Positions 26,042 to 35,103 are shown, numbered from the stretch's first letter. The stretch: DNA of 64,000 nt from JALYYC01 sp039922495 (GCA_039922495.1 JBDTEO010000023.1:1-64000); one strand, 5' to 3'. Notes: generated from the sequence alone by a model not told the origin. A program made the numbers and translations.

Positions 26042-26665
26042 ATGACGGACGTCTATATCGAGGCGGGGAGCAAGCGCGTCTTCGCTTCCGCGGTGGACTG
26101 GCCGGGCTGGTCACGGTCGGGAAAGACTGAAGAGGCGGCGCTCGAGGCGCTGGCAGCGTCGGCGGCTCGATATGCCGTAATCGCCAAGCAGGCGGGGATT
26201 CCCTTCAACGCGAAGACGGCGGCGACCTTCAAGCTAGTGGAGCGTCTGCCCGGTACCGTAAGCACGGACTTCGGCGTGCCGGAGGCGATCAGGAAAGGCG
26301 ACCACGCGCCAGTGACCGGCAAGGACGCGAAGCGCAACGCCGATCTGCTGGCGGCCGCGTGGGCCGTCTTCGACGGCGCCGTCGCAAGGGCGCCCGCGTC
26401 GTTACGCAAAGGGCCGCGCGGTGGCGGGCGCGACCGCGATCAGATCGCCGAGCACGTTGTCGGCGCGGAAGATATGTATGCGCGAAAGATTGGCCTGCGG
26501 ATCAAGGACCCGCAGGAGCGGCGTACCGCCATCCTCGACGCCAACCGCACGGGGTCGGCCGCGATTCCGGAGAAGGGCTGGCCCATCCGGTACGCGGTCC
26601 GGCGCATCGCCTGGCACGTCATCGACCACGCCTGGGAGATCGAGGATCGGCGCAATCCTGACTGA
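26042..26665 (+). CDS. Uncharacterised DinB-like protein
   Basis: 207 residues. The N-terminus 'ASAVDWPGWSRSGKTEEAALEAL' recalls HicB-like strands, and the rest is helical, ending 'YAVRRIAWHVIDHAWEIEDRR' with a His pair typical of DinB-like bundles. 'GRDRDQIAEHVVGAEDMYAR' gives a further His. It begins 3 bp after the previous stop, so it is co-transcribed. Its last 18 codons have a second, diverged copy at 28000-28059. Confidence 0.75.
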   Translation: MTDVYIEAGSKRVFASAVDWPGWSRSGKTEEAALEALAASAARYAVIAKQAGIPFNAKTAATFKLVERLPGTVSTDFGVPEAIRKGDHAPVTGKDAKRNADLLAAAWAVFDGAVARAPASLRKGPRGGGRDRDQIAEHVVGAEDMYARKIGLRIKDPQERRTAILDANRTGSAAIPEKGWPIRYAVRRIAWHVIDHAWEIEDRRNPD

Positions 26666-26768
26666 TACCGGCCCCCTCATCGCTCGCATCGATCGCGTCT
26701 TCACCCTCGATTCCGATTTTTGTGTCTATCGAACGTGTCGACAGCGGATCTTCCAGATAGTGCCGTGA
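26658..26768 (+). pseudogene. Remnant of a PIN-domain (VapC-like) toxin gene
   Basis: In one frame the sequence reads 'LTDTGPLIA', the normal start of a PIN domain with its first catalytic Asp, and then directly 'RVFTLDSDFCVYRTCRQRIF' with QIVP and a stop, the normal C-terminus. The roughly 90-100 residues between, with the other acidic residues, are missing. It lies across the stop codon of the preceding gene. This is a deletion relic, not a working toxin. Confidence 0.6.
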
Positions 26769-26908
26769 CGCGCTTCCGCCCAGTGCCGTAACGTAACGGA
26801 ACAGCGCGACTCGACGGCAGGAATCACGCACCCTGACGGCCTTGCCGTTGCAAGTCGCCTGTATTCCCCAAATCCCTAGGCTTGTGATTCGCGCCGCGTT
26901 CCACCGAC

Positions 26909-27973
26909 ATGAGCCTCAAAAAGTTTTGGGGCCCGGTCCTCGCCATTCTTTTACTTGCGACGATCGCCGGTGGCGGCGGATCGTTGTTGGGCGCGTCGGC
27001 CGCAGCCCCGCCAACATTAGCGAGCGCCGCGACCTACGCGGTTATCGCCTCGAGCACGATCACCAACACGGGCCCGACCGTGCTGACTGGCGACCTCGGC
27101 TTGAGCCCTGGGACGGCCGTGACCGGATTCCCACTCGGGACGGTCCTTGGGACGCCACACATTGCCGACGCCGCGGCCGCGCAGGCCCAGATCGACGTGG
27201 GGATTGCCTATGACAATGCGGCCGCCCAAACGCCGTTTACCGACTTAACCGGCGCGGATCTCGGCGGCCTCACGCTCACTCCTGGCGTCTACCACTTCTC
27301 ATCGTCGGTCGGGATTACAGGCACGCTCACGTTGGACGGCCAGGGAACGGTCAATCCGATCTTCATCTTCCAGATCGGCAGCACCTTGATCACTGCGAGC
27401 AATGCAGCGGTTGTCCTCATCAATGGAGCAGTCGGCTGTGGGATCTTTTGGCAGGTCGGAAGTTCCGCGACCCTGGGGACCGGCACCACCCTGCAGGGGA
27501 ACATCATGGCGCTGGCCAGCATCACGATGACGACCGGCTCGAGCATCGTGTCCGGATCCGCTTCGGCGAGGAACGGCGCGGTGACCTTGGACACCAACAG
27601 CATCACCGCCGCCGGCGACTGTGTCGCCCCCGTTCCGACGCCGACCCCGACGCCGACGCCCACGCCCACACCCACGCCCACCCCGACGCCGACGCCCACG
27701 CCCACCCCGACGCCGACGCCGACCCCAACGCCGACCCCAACCCCGACGCCGACGCCCACCCCACTTCTTGTACTGGCGACTCCATCCGCCGATCCAGCGC
27801 CAGCGCCTGGTCCGAGTGCGCCGCGAGTCCTTGGCGCACCAAATGGCGGCGGCGGGCCGCCGCTAAACGACGAGGCCGAAACGAGCGCTCGACGGGAGAT
27901 CCTGCTGGGACTCGCGGGAAGCCTGCTCGGCCTGGTGATCTTCGCGGTGGGTAAACGGCGCTTCCTCCGCTGA
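26909..27973 (+). CDS. Surface ice-binding-like (DUF3494) protein with PT stalk
   Basis: 354 residues. A signal peptide (about 1-32) is followed by a DUF3494 beta-helix domain to about residue 238: 'TYAVIASSTITNTGPTVLTG', 'LTPGVYHFSSSVGITGTLTL' and 'NPIFIFQIGSTLITASNAAV' are family signatures. Then comes a stalk of 21 Pro-Thr units, a short linker and a C-terminal transmembrane helix ('ILLGLAGSLLGLVIFAVG') with a basic end. The layout is that of a wall- or membrane-anchored protein projecting an adhesive or ice-binding head. Ice binding is not certain; many DUF3494 proteins are adhesins. Confidence 0.88.
   Translation: MSLKKFWGPVLAILLLATIAGGGGSLLGASAAAPPTLASAATYAVIASSTITNTGPTVLTGDLGLSPGTAVTGFPLGTVLGTPHIADAAAAQAQIDVGIAYDNAAAQTPFTDLTGADLGGLTLTPGVYHFSSSVGITGTLTLDGQGTVNPIFIFQIGSTLITASNAAVVLINGAVGCGIFWQVGSSATLGTGTTLQGNIMALASITMTTGSSIVSGSASARNGAVTLDTNSITAAGDCVAPVPTPTPTPTPTPTPTPTPTPTPTPTPTPTPTPTPTPTPTPTPTPLLVLATPSADPAPAPGPSAPRVLGAPNGGGGPPLNDEAETSARREILLGLAGSLLGLVIFAVGKRRFLR
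27635..27763 (+). repeat. Hexanucleotide Pro-Thr repeat tract
   Basis: 43 codons of strictly alternating Pro and Thr (21 PT units plus a final Pro), made of CCG/CCC and ACG/ACC variants of a 6-bp unit. It codes the stalk of the DUF3494 protein. Tracts like this can gain or lose units in frame, so stalk length may vary between strains. Confidence 0.9.
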
Positions 27974-27999
27974 CCACCGCTTCTTCTTAGGGCGTGACC

Positions 28000-28059
28000 A
28001 TGCGACCGGCCTGGCACGGCATCGACCACGCGTGGGAGATTGCGGACCGAAGAGAGTAG
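28000..28059 (+). pseudogene. Fragment duplicating the end of the DinB-like gene
   Basis: The frame from an ATG at 28000 reads RPAWHGIDHAWEIADRRE and stops. It matches RIAWHVIDHAWEIEDRR at the C-terminus of the protein at 26042, and the DNA is also clearly similar. It is a 19-codon fragment, so it is a relic of a second copy. The DUF3494 gene and PIN remnant lie between the two copies. Confidence 0.6.
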
Positions 28060-28079
28060 CGACGGCCTACCATTCGGAT

Positions 28080-29279
28080 GTGATCAAGGGGCCACTGGAT
28101 GGCGTCCGCATCATCGCAGTCGAGCAGTTCGGCGCAGGGCCGTTCGGCACCTTGCACCTGGCCGACCTGGGGGCCGACATCATCCGCCTCGAGGACCCCA
28201 GCACAGGAGGGGACGTCAGCCGCTACATGCCTCCGGGGCATGCAGGAAGCGACAGCCTCTACTTCGACTCGTTCAACCGGGGGAAGCGCAGCATCGTGCT
28301 CGACTTGAAGACCGAAGCCGGACAAGAAGTTTTCCACCGCCTGGTGAAATCGGCGAACGCCGTGTATGCCAACCTCCGCGGCGACGTCGTGCGCGGGCTC
28401 GGCTTGACCTATGAGGCGTTGGGGCCGATCAACCCGGCAATCGTCTGCTGCACGCTATCCGCCTATGGGCGTGATGGCGACCGGAGCACCGAGCCGGGCT
28501 ACGACCCGTTGATCCAGGCGGAGGCGGGATGGGCCGCGCTCACCGGAGATCCTGGCGGGCCGCCGGTCAAGAGCGGCTTGTCCGTGGCCGATTACTCCGC
28601 CGGCCTGATGGCCTCGATCGGGATGCTCGCCGCGATCATGGAGGCACAGCGCAGCGGACGGGGCCGTGATGTCGACGTCAGCCTCTATGACGTGGCGCTC
28701 GCCTTTTACAACTATCGCGCAACCTGGTACCTGACCGCTGGCGTGCCTGGTGAGCGCACGCCAAGCTCCAGCCATCCAAGCATCGTCCCCTTTCAGTTCT
28801 TCAAAACATCAGATGGTCACCTCGCCGTCGCGTGCGCCAAGGAGAAATTCTTTCGGGCACTGGTCGAGGGCATCGATCTGAGCGAACTTGGGACGGACAA
28901 GCGGTTCGTAGATTTCGAAGCTCGGCGCCAGCATCGCGACGAGCTGATAACCATCCTCCAGGCTCGCTTGGCCGAGCAGCCGACAGCCTACTGGGTCAAG
29001 CTGTTGCGTGGGCGCGTCCCCGTCGCGCCAGTACGCTCGATGGAGGAGGCGCTCGACCGATCCGAACTCGAAGCGCGCGGGATGCTCGCCACCTACACAC
29101 ATGCGGCGCTCGGCAAGGTCACGACGGTGGGTTTGCCGATCAAGCTCTCCGGCTTCGCCTCGGAGTATCGACCCGGTCCGCGCCTCGACGGTGATCGGGA
29201 CGCACTCCTGAAGGAAGCTGGGTTCGAGCACTCAGAGGTCGAGACGCTTCGAAACCAGGGCGCATTTGGCCATGGCTGA
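28080..29279 (+). CDS. Family III (CaiB/BaiF) CoA transferase
   Basis: 399 residues from GTG at 28080, chosen because 'GPLDGVRIIAVEQFGAGPFG' is the usual family start. 'LADLGADIIRLEDP' follows, and the catalytic Asp is expected in the 'GYDPLIQAEAGW' region. 'LKTEAGQEVFHRLVKSANAV' and 'VPVAPVRSMEEAL' are further family marks. Family III enzymes move CoA between carboxylic acids and often activate a dicarboxylic acid with succinyl-CoA. It is first in a block with a CitE-like lyase, acyl-CoA dehydrogenase and MaoC hydratase. Confidence 0.9.
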   Translation: MIKGPLDGVRIIAVEQFGAGPFGTLHLADLGADIIRLEDPSTGGDVSRYMPPGHAGSDSLYFDSFNRGKRSIVLDLKTEAGQEVFHRLVKSANAVYANLRGDVVRGLGLTYEALGPINPAIVCCTLSAYGRDGDRSTEPGYDPLIQAEAGWAALTGDPGGPPVKSGLSVADYSAGLMASIGMLAAIMEAQRSGRGRDVDVSLYDVALAFYNYRATWYLTAGVPGERTPSSSHPSIVPFQFFKTSDGHLAVACAKEKFFRALVEGIDLSELGTDKRFVDFEARRQHRDELITILQARLAEQPTAYWVKLLRGRVPVAPVRSMEEALDRSELEARGMLATYTHAALGKVTTVGLPIKLSGFASEYRPGPRLDGDRDALLKEAGFEHSEVETLRNQGAFGHG

Positions 29280-30126
29280 GGTGCTCTCCCGCATTCGGAG
29301 CGCGCTCTTCACGCCGGGGACAGCGGCGGCCCGGCTGCGGAACGCCGTCACAGCCGGCGCGGACGTCTGTATCTTCGATCTCGAGGATTCGGTCCCGCCG
29401 GGGCGCGTGGTCGAGGCCCGCGAGACCGTGCGGGCGGCGATTGATGAGCTTGGCGGTCGAACGCCGATCTGGGTCCGCGTCCACCCGGCGGCCAGCCACG
29501 ACATGCCACTCGATCTGGCGGCTCTGCCGCTGGCGAAGCTCCAGGGCATCATGCTGCCCAAGGCCAGTCACGCCGATGACGTGAGCGCCTGCCATAGCGC
29601 GATCGTCGCGGCAAAGGGTTCTACCCAGCTCGCACTGATCCCGATCATCGAGAGCGCCGCCGCGGTGCTCAACGCCGGTGAGATTGCCAGGAGTACCGGG
29701 GTCTTCTGCGTCGCGCTGGGCCGTTTCGATCTCTCGGCAGACCTGGGGATCGACCCGGACGGCGGAAGTCCGGCACTGTCCGCCGCCCGAGGCGCGGTGG
29801 TGCTGGCCTCTGCCGCGGCTCGCATCCATCCGCCGCTCGACTCGCCCTGGCTGAAAATCAAGGACCTCGACGGATTAGGGGCCGCGGCCGAGCGCGGGCG
29901 CGCCGACGGCTTCGGGGGAATGCTCCTGATCCATCCATCCCATGTTGAGATGGTCAACACCGTCTTCAGCCCGACGCCGGAGGAGCTCGCCTGGGCCGCA
30001 GACATCCTGCAATCCGCCGGCGACGCCACCGGTGACGGCCAGGGCGCCTACACCCGAAACGGCCAAATGGTTGACGAGGCAATCGTCAAGCGGGCCCGCG
30101 GCATCCTGGCACGCGCCAATCCCTGA
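29272..30126 (+). CDS. CitE-like (HpcH/HpaI) beta-hydroxyacyl-CoA lyase
   Basis: 284 residues from ATG at 29272, overlapping the previous gene by 8 bp. 'RSALFTPGTAAARL', 'CIFDLEDSVPPG', 'IWVRVHP', 'LALIPIIESAAAV' (metal Glu) and 'ALGRFDLSADLG' (metal Asp) are the motifs of malyl-CoA/citramalyl-CoA lyases. 'FGGMLLIHPSHVEMVNTVF' is the conserved end. It should cleave a hydroxyacyl-CoA to acetyl-CoA plus a keto acid (for citramalyl-CoA, pyruvate). Context with the MaoC hydratase favours a C5 dicarboxylyl-CoA substrate. Confidence 0.9.
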   Translation: MAEVLSRIRSALFTPGTAAARLRNAVTAGADVCIFDLEDSVPPGRVVEARETVRAAIDELGGRTPIWVRVHPAASHDMPLDLAALPLAKLQGIMLPKASHADDVSACHSAIVAAKGSTQLALIPIIESAAAVLNAGEIARSTGVFCVALGRFDLSADLGIDPDGGSPALSAARGAVVLASAAARIHPPLDSPWLKIKDLDGLGAAAERGRADGFGGMLLIHPSHVEMVNTVFSPTPEELAWAADILQSAGDATGDGQGAYTRNGQMVDEAIVKRARGILARANP

Positions 30127-31304
30127 TGGATTTCTCGCTGAGCGCCGAGCAAGAACAGTCCCGCCAGGCGGTCACCAGGCTGTGCCAGAAGTTCCCCGAA
30201 TCCTATTGGCAGCAGGTCGACAAGCAACAGAAATACCCGGATGAATTCGTCCACGCCCTGACCGATGGCGGATGGCTCGCCGTGCTCATCCCGAAAGAGT
30301 TCGGTGGCGCGGGGTTGGGCATGCTGGAGGGCTGCTTGGTTCTCGAAGAGATCAACGCCTCGGGCGGAAATTCGGCGGCGTGTCACGCGCAAATGTATAC
30401 GATGGGCGCCCTGCTTCGACACGGAACCGAGGCACAAAAGCGCCAATACCTACCAGACATCGCGGCCGGTCGCCTCCGCCTGCAATCCATGGCCGTAACC
30501 GAGCCCGATGCGGGCAGCGACACGTCCCGCATCACAACGTTCGCTCGTCGAGAGGCTGACGGCTGGGTCGTCAGCGGGCAAAAGGTCTACACCTCCCGGG
30601 TCCAGCACTCCGATTTATTGATCTTGCTTGCCCGCACCACCCCACGCGAGGAGGTCGCCAGGAAAACCGACGGGATGAGCCTCTTCCTCGTCGACCTCCG
30701 CGAAGCGGGTTCATCGATCGAGGTCCGACCAATCGCCACGATGATCAGTCACGAGACGAACGCGCTCTTCATCCAGAATCTCAGACTTCCGGCCGAGGCG
30801 CTGATCGGCGCCGAAGGCTCTGGGTTTCGGCACCTGTTGGACGGCCTCAACGCCGAGCGGATCCTGATCGCCTCCCAGAGCGTCGGCGATGCGAGATGGT
30901 TCATCGAACGATCGGTCAGCTATGCGAAGCAGCGGATGGTCTTCGGATCGCCCATCGGGGCCAACCAGGGAATCCAGTTCCCCATCGCCCGCGCCTTCAT
31001 GCATACGCAGGCGGCCTCGGTGATGCGATTCCGCGCCGCGACGCAATACGATGCCGGCCAGCCTTGCGGCCCGGCGGCGAACACGGCGAAGCTACTGGCC
31101 TCCGAGGCCGCCTGGGAAGCCGCCGAGGCAGCGATGACCACGCACGGCGGCAGCGGAATGGCGGTCGAAGTCGGGGTGGAGCGGAAATTCCGTGAGGCTC
31201 GCCTGTACCTCGTCGCGCCCGTAACCAACAATCTCGTGACGGCCTATGTCGCCGAGCATGTCCTCGGCTTGCCGCGATCCTATGGGACGGAGGTAACCGC
31301 ATGA
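30126..31304 (+). CDS. Acyl-CoA dehydrogenase
   Basis: 392 residues. The N-terminal helical domain starts 'DFSLSAEQEQSRQAVTRLC', the middle beta domain has 'MAVTEPDAGSDTSRITTFA' and 'WVVSGQKVYTSRVQHSD' for FAD contacts, and the C-terminal helical domain ends 'MTTHGGSGMAVEVGVERKF'. Full length for the family, FAD-dependent. It overlaps its neighbours by TGATG and ATGA. In Mycobacterium tuberculosis a FadE-type enzyme sits with CitE and MaoC genes in the same way. A methylsuccinyl- or isovaleryl-type substrate is possible but unproven. Confidence 0.92.
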   Translation: MDFSLSAEQEQSRQAVTRLCQKFPESYWQQVDKQQKYPDEFVHALTDGGWLAVLIPKEFGGAGLGMLEGCLVLEEINASGGNSAACHAQMYTMGALLRHGTEAQKRQYLPDIAAGRLRLQSMAVTEPDAGSDTSRITTFARREADGWVVSGQKVYTSRVQHSDLLILLARTTPREEVARKTDGMSLFLVDLREAGSSIEVRPIATMISHETNALFIQNLRLPAEALIGAEGSGFRHLLDGLNAERILIASQSVGDARWFIERSVSYAKQRMVFGSPIGANQGIQFPIARAFMHTQAASVMRFRAATQYDAGQPCGPAANTAKLLASEAAWEAAEAAMTTHGGSGMAVEVGVERKFREARLYLVAPVTNNLVTAYVAEHVLGLPRSYGTEVTA

Positions 31305-31792
31305 CGGAACGGGGACGGTTTTTCGAAGACTTCTCGGTCGGCGATGTCTACGAGCACGCCAACGGGCGGACCCTGACTGATACGGACAACACCTGGTTCA
31401 CCCTGCTGACCTGCAACACGAACGAGATCCATTTCAACACCGCCTACGCGGCGCAGACCGAGTTCAAGCGGCCATTGATGAACAGCTGCCTGACACTGGC
31501 GGTTGCGACCGGGCTCAGCGTTGAGGACCTCAGCCGGAACCTCGTCGCCAACCTCGCGTGGGACAAGGTGACCCTGCCCTATCCGGTCTTCGCCGGCGAC
31601 ACGATCTACGCCCAATCAACCGTGCTCGAGACGCGTCCCTCCAAATCGAGGCCCGGACAGGGCATCGTCCGGGTGCAGACCATCGGGTTCAACCAGGATG
31701 GCACCGTCGTGATCCGGTTCGAACGCAGCCTGCTCGTGCATTCACGGCAGACTGTGCCCAAGCGTGCCCGACCGTCTCCCCGGAGTGAGTAG
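31301..31792 (+). CDS. MaoC-family enoyl-CoA hydratase/dehydratase
   Basis: 163 residues with a single hot-dog domain. 'FFEDFSVGDVYEHANGRTLT' opens it, and 'TCNTNEIHFNTAYAAQTEF' is the variant hydratase motif (Asn and His) of mesaconyl-CoA and itaconyl-CoA hydratases, followed by 'PVFAGDTIYAQSTVLETRPS'. It should add or remove water at a C5 dicarboxylyl-CoA. It overlaps the dehydrogenase gene by ATGA. Confidence 0.9.
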   Translation: MTERGRFFEDFSVGDVYEHANGRTLTDTDNTWFTLLTCNTNEIHFNTAYAAQTEFKRPLMNSCLTLAVATGLSVEDLSRNLVANLAWDKVTLPYPVFAGDTIYAQSTVLETRPSKSRPGQGIVRVQTIGFNQDGTVVIRFERSLLVHSRQTVPKRARPSPRSE

Positions 31793-32984
31793 TCCCGAGC
31801 CAGAAGCTTCAGCGTTCGCGGTCACGCGCCTCTTCTACGTCGGGCCGTTTATCACAATGTTCGACCGAGGCGTCATCGGGCCGCTGCTGGTCGCGATTGC
31901 GCTGGAGTTTCGGGTTCCGCTGGCGGCCGCCGCCGGGGTGGCGATTGCCTATTACATCAGTTACGGCGGCATGCAGCTTGTCTACGGCATCCTCTCCGAC
32001 CGGTTGGGCCGCGTGCGCGCGATGCGCATCGGCCTCGCCGGGGCGGCGGGCGCCGGCCTCTTCTCCACGATCGCGCCTACCCTCGGGACACTGGTTGCCG
32101 CTCGCGCCGCAGCCGGCGGGCTGACCGCGGCCATCCTACCGGCCTCGATCGTTTACATCGGTGACGCGTTGCCCTTTCGATTGCGGCAGCGAGTCCTGGC
32201 CGACCTTCTGGCCGCCGCCGCCATCGGGAGTGCGTCAGCCGCGCTGGTGGCCGGTGTCGTCGCGCGCTATGCGAGCTGGCGGATCGCCTTTCTGATCCCC
32301 GCGGTGGTCGCGGCTGTCCTGTTTTTCGGCTATCGACGCCTTCCTGAATCCCGCGGTGGCGACGCCGGCCGGGGACCGCTCGCCCAGCTGGGGGTGGTGG
32401 CGCGAAAACCCTGGGCCCTCTTCCTGATCGGGCTCGCCCTGGTCGAGGGCATCGTCCTGCAGGGCTTGTTTACCTTCCTGGCGCCGGCGCTGCAGGCGCG
32501 CGGATACAGCGCTGCCGTCGCCGGGCTGATCGTCGCGGGCTACGGGTTGACGGTGCTGGTCGGGACCCGAATCGTCAAGCAGATCGCACTTCGCGTCCCC
32601 GCGGCGATCCTTCTCGCGGGCGGGGGCTTGATGCTGGTCGCCGGCTTTGCGGCGGCGGCCATCAACCCGGCGATCCCCGGCGTGCTCACGGCCAGTATCC
32701 TGGCCGGGGGCGCCTATGCGTTCATGCACTCCACGCTGCAGTCGTGGGTCACCGACGTCGCGCCGAGCGCCCGAGGCACCACCGCGGCGCTCTTTGTCAC
32801 CGCCTACCAGCTAGGCGCGGCGGGTGGCGTGGCGGCGGCGGCGGGCCTGGCCGGCGCGCAGCGCTACGCGACGATCTTCTGGGTCGCCGCCGTGGTCGCC
32901 ATTCCGGTGTTGGCCCTGGGTACCATTGGTCGAGCTCGCTATGCCGGATCCTTGCCAAGCGGCGGGGTCAAAGCTGTAGATTAG
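31785..32984 (+). CDS. MFS transporter
   Basis: About 399 residues from GTG at 31785 (a GTG at 31764 is also in frame). About 12 transmembrane helices. 'LSDRLGRVRAMRIGLAG' between helices 2 and 3 is the MFS motif A. It overlaps the hydratase gene and precedes the Liv genes with 4 bp to spare. It may import or export the substrate or product of this pathway. The family offers no closer specificity. Confidence 0.85.
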   Translation: MSSPEPEASAFAVTRLFYVGPFITMFDRGVIGPLLVAIALEFRVPLAAAAGVAIAYYISYGGMQLVYGILSDRLGRVRAMRIGLAGAAGAGLFSTIAPTLGTLVAARAAAGGLTAAILPASIVYIGDALPFRLRQRVLADLLAAAAIGSASAALVAGVVARYASWRIAFLIPAVVAAVLFFGYRRLPESRGGDAGRGPLAQLGVVARKPWALFLIGLALVEGIVLQGLFTFLAPALQARGYSAAVAGLIVAGYGLTVLVGTRIVKQIALRVPAAILLAGGGLMLVAGFAAAAINPAIPGVLTASILAGGAYAFMHSTLQSWVTDVAPSARGTTAALFVTAYQLGAAGGVAAAAGLAGAQRYATIFWVAAVVAIPVLALGTIGRARYAGSLPSGGVKAVD

Positions 32985-32988
32985 AGTC

Positions 32989-34221
32989 GTGCGAGGGGAG
33001 AAGGTCGCCGGCGTCTTGGCTGCCGCGGCCCTGTCGCTTGCGGCCTGCGGCACCGGCAACTCGGGTTCGAGCAGCAAGGGCGACCCGATCATCTTCGGCG
33101 CCGCCGTATCCCTGACCGGCGCCCAATCGAAGGAAGGCGGCCTGACCAAGCAGGGTTACGACCTCTGGCTCGATTGGATCAACCAGCAGGGTGGGATCGT
33201 CGTCAACAACGTCAAGCACCCGGTGCAGATCAAGTACGAGGACGATCAGAGCAACCCCAACCTCTCAGCGACACTGGTCCAGAAACTGATCACGGACGAG
33301 AAGTCACAATTCATCCTCGGTCCTTATGGCAGCGCCGCGAGCGCCACCGACGCTGTGGTCGCCGAGAAAAACGGGATCCCGATGGTCGAGGCGAATGGCG
33401 CCGCCCAATCGATCTTCAGCCATGGGTACAGGTACACGTTCGGCGTCCTCTCCCCCGCTTTCAAGTACCTGACCGGCGTTCTCGATATGGCCGCAACCCT
33501 GTCGCCGAAGCCGGCCACGATTGCGATCCTCTCCGCCAACGACAGCTTCTCCGTGGAAGTCGCGAAGGCGATCGAGGACTACGCCCCCACCAAGGGCATG
33601 CAGGTCGTCTTCAACAAGCAGTATCCGGCGGCAGCCCCCGATGTAAGCGGGCTGGTCAGCCAGGCGAAAGCGAGCAACCCGGACATCGTGATGAACTCGG
33701 GTCACCTGGCGGAGGCGATTGCCATCAACAAGGCGGCCAAGCAGCTCTCCCTCAACGCGAAGATCTTCGCCTACTCGGTGGGCCCCTCGACGCCGGACTT
33801 CATCAAGGCGCTCGGTGGCGACGCCGACTACGTCTATGACGGCAGTCAGTGGACGCCGCAGGTGAAGTACCAGCCGAGCTTCTATCTCTCTGTTAGCGAT
33901 TACTCGAAGGCTTACGAGAAGAAATACTCGAGCAGCGAGCCGCCAGACTATCACGTCGCGGAGTCCACGGCGGCCTGCCTCGCATTCCAGAAGGCGCTGG
34001 AGAACGCGGGCTCGCTCGATCCCACCAAGGTCCGCGACGCGCTGGTGAAGCTGGACGTCATGACATTCTTCGGGCAGCTCAAGTTCGACGATCGCGGGAT
34101 CAACATCTACAAGCCGATGGTGGTGGAGCAGATCCAGAAGGGCGTCCATTACACCGTGTTCCCCCCGGACGTCGCCAACGGCAGGCCCCAATATCCGACG
34201 CCGGCCTGGTCCTCGCGCTAG
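32989..34221 (+). CDS. livK: Liv-type ABC transporter substrate-binding lipoprotein
   Basis: 410 residues from GTG at 32989. A lipoprotein signal ends in LSLAAC with Cys20 as the lipid-modified residue. The mature protein has the two-lobe type I fold: 'IIFGAAVSLTGAQSKEGGLT', 'ILGPYGSAASATDAVVAEKN' and 'YHVAESTAACLAFQKALENAG'. It captures branched-chain amino acids or, as often in this family, small carboxylic or aromatic acids. Being in the CoA-pathway block it probably binds that pathway's acid. Confidence 0.92.
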   Translation: MRGEKVAGVLAAAALSLAACGTGNSGSSSKGDPIIFGAAVSLTGAQSKEGGLTKQGYDLWLDWINQQGGIVVNNVKHPVQIKYEDDQSNPNLSATLVQKLITDEKSQFILGPYGSAASATDAVVAEKNGIPMVEANGAAQSIFSHGYRYTFGVLSPAFKYLTGVLDMAATLSPKPATIAILSANDSFSVEVAKAIEDYAPTKGMQVVFNKQYPAAAPDVSGLVSQAKASNPDIVMNSGHLAEAIAINKAAKQLSLNAKIFAYSVGPSTPDFIKALGGDADYVYDGSQWTPQVKYQPSFYLSVSDYSKAYEKKYSSSEPPDYHVAESTAACLAFQKALENAGSLDPTKVRDALVKLDVMTFFGQLKFDDRGINIYKPMVVEQIQKGVHYTVFPPDVANGRPQYPTPAWSSR

Positions 34222-34233
34222 TTTCGACCTGAC

Positions 34234-35103
34234 GTGAGTCAGTTCACCCAGCAGGTGATCCTTGGCCTCCTGCTGGGGGGCGTGTACGTGGCGGTCGCGC
34301 TCGGCTTCAGCCTGGTCTGGGGGATCCTCAATATCGTCAACCTGGCGCACGGCGCCTTCGTCGTCATCGGCGCCTACCTCACGTGGACCCTCTTCGCCCA
34401 CCTGCACCTCGACCCCTTCCTGAGTCTTCCGATCGACGCCGTCGCGCTGTTCGTCATCGGGTATGCGCTGCAGCGCGGTGTGATCAACCGGGTGATCCGG
34501 GCGCCGGTGCTCTTCACCTTCCTGCTGACCTTTGGGCTCAACCTGATCATCGTCAGCGTCCTCCTGGTCATTTTTACCGGCGACTTTCGATCGGTCACGC
34601 CCGGCTACTCGGGCCGTGCCCTTCAGCTCGGCTCGATCAGCATCCCCTATATTCGCGTCGCCGGACTGGCCGTCGCCTTCGCGCTCGCCGCGATCCTCTG
34701 GCTGATCCTGAACCGGACGCGAATCGGCGCCGCCATCCTCGCCGTGGGCGCCGACCGAGACGCCGCACAATTGGTCGGGGTCGATCTGCGGCACGCCTAC
34801 GCCCTCACCTTCGCGATCGGGGCCGCCTTCGCGGGCGTGGCGGGCGGCATAATCAGCACCTTTCAATCGATCACGCCGACGGCCGGCGACCCGTACACGC
34901 TGCAGGCCTTCGCCGTGGTCATCCTCGGGGGCCTTGGCCGGGTCAGCGCCACGGTGGCCGGCGGGCTCCTCTTTGGTCTGATCGAGGTCCTCGCCCAGAG
35001 CGCGCCTGGGTTGGGATCTGGCTACGCCAACGCCATCGCCTTTGCGGTACTGGTGATCGTCCTGGTTGTTCGACCGCAGGGGCTCCTCGGCCGGCTGGCG
35101 TGA
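34234..35103 (+). CDS. livH: Liv-type ABC transporter permease LivH
   Basis: 289 residues with eight or so helices. 'GLLLGGVYVAVALGFSLVWG' and 'INLAHGAFVVIGAYLTW' at the start and 'GAAFAGVAGGIISTF' later are LivH hallmarks; the coupling loop carries 'AVGADRDAAQLVGVDL'. It starts 12 bp after LivK. Confidence 0.92.
   Translation: MSQFTQQVILGLLLGGVYVAVALGFSLVWGILNIVNLAHGAFVVIGAYLTWTLFAHLHLDPFLSLPIDAVALFVIGYALQRGVINRVIRAPVLFTFLLTFGLNLIIVSVLLVIFTGDFRSVTPGYSGRALQLGSISIPYIRVAGLAVAFALAAILWLILNRTRIGAAILAVGADRDAAQLVGVDLRHAYALTFAIGAAFAGVAGGIISTFQSITPTAGDPYTLQAFAVVILGGLGRVSATVAGGLLFGLIEVLAQSAPGLGSGYANAIAFAVLVIVLVVRPQGLLGRLA

Noticed and set aside
27635..27763. Regular short repeats that might suggest a CRISPR or satellite array
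   Set aside because: The unit is 6 bp, in frame, and codes Pro-Thr; there are no spacers.
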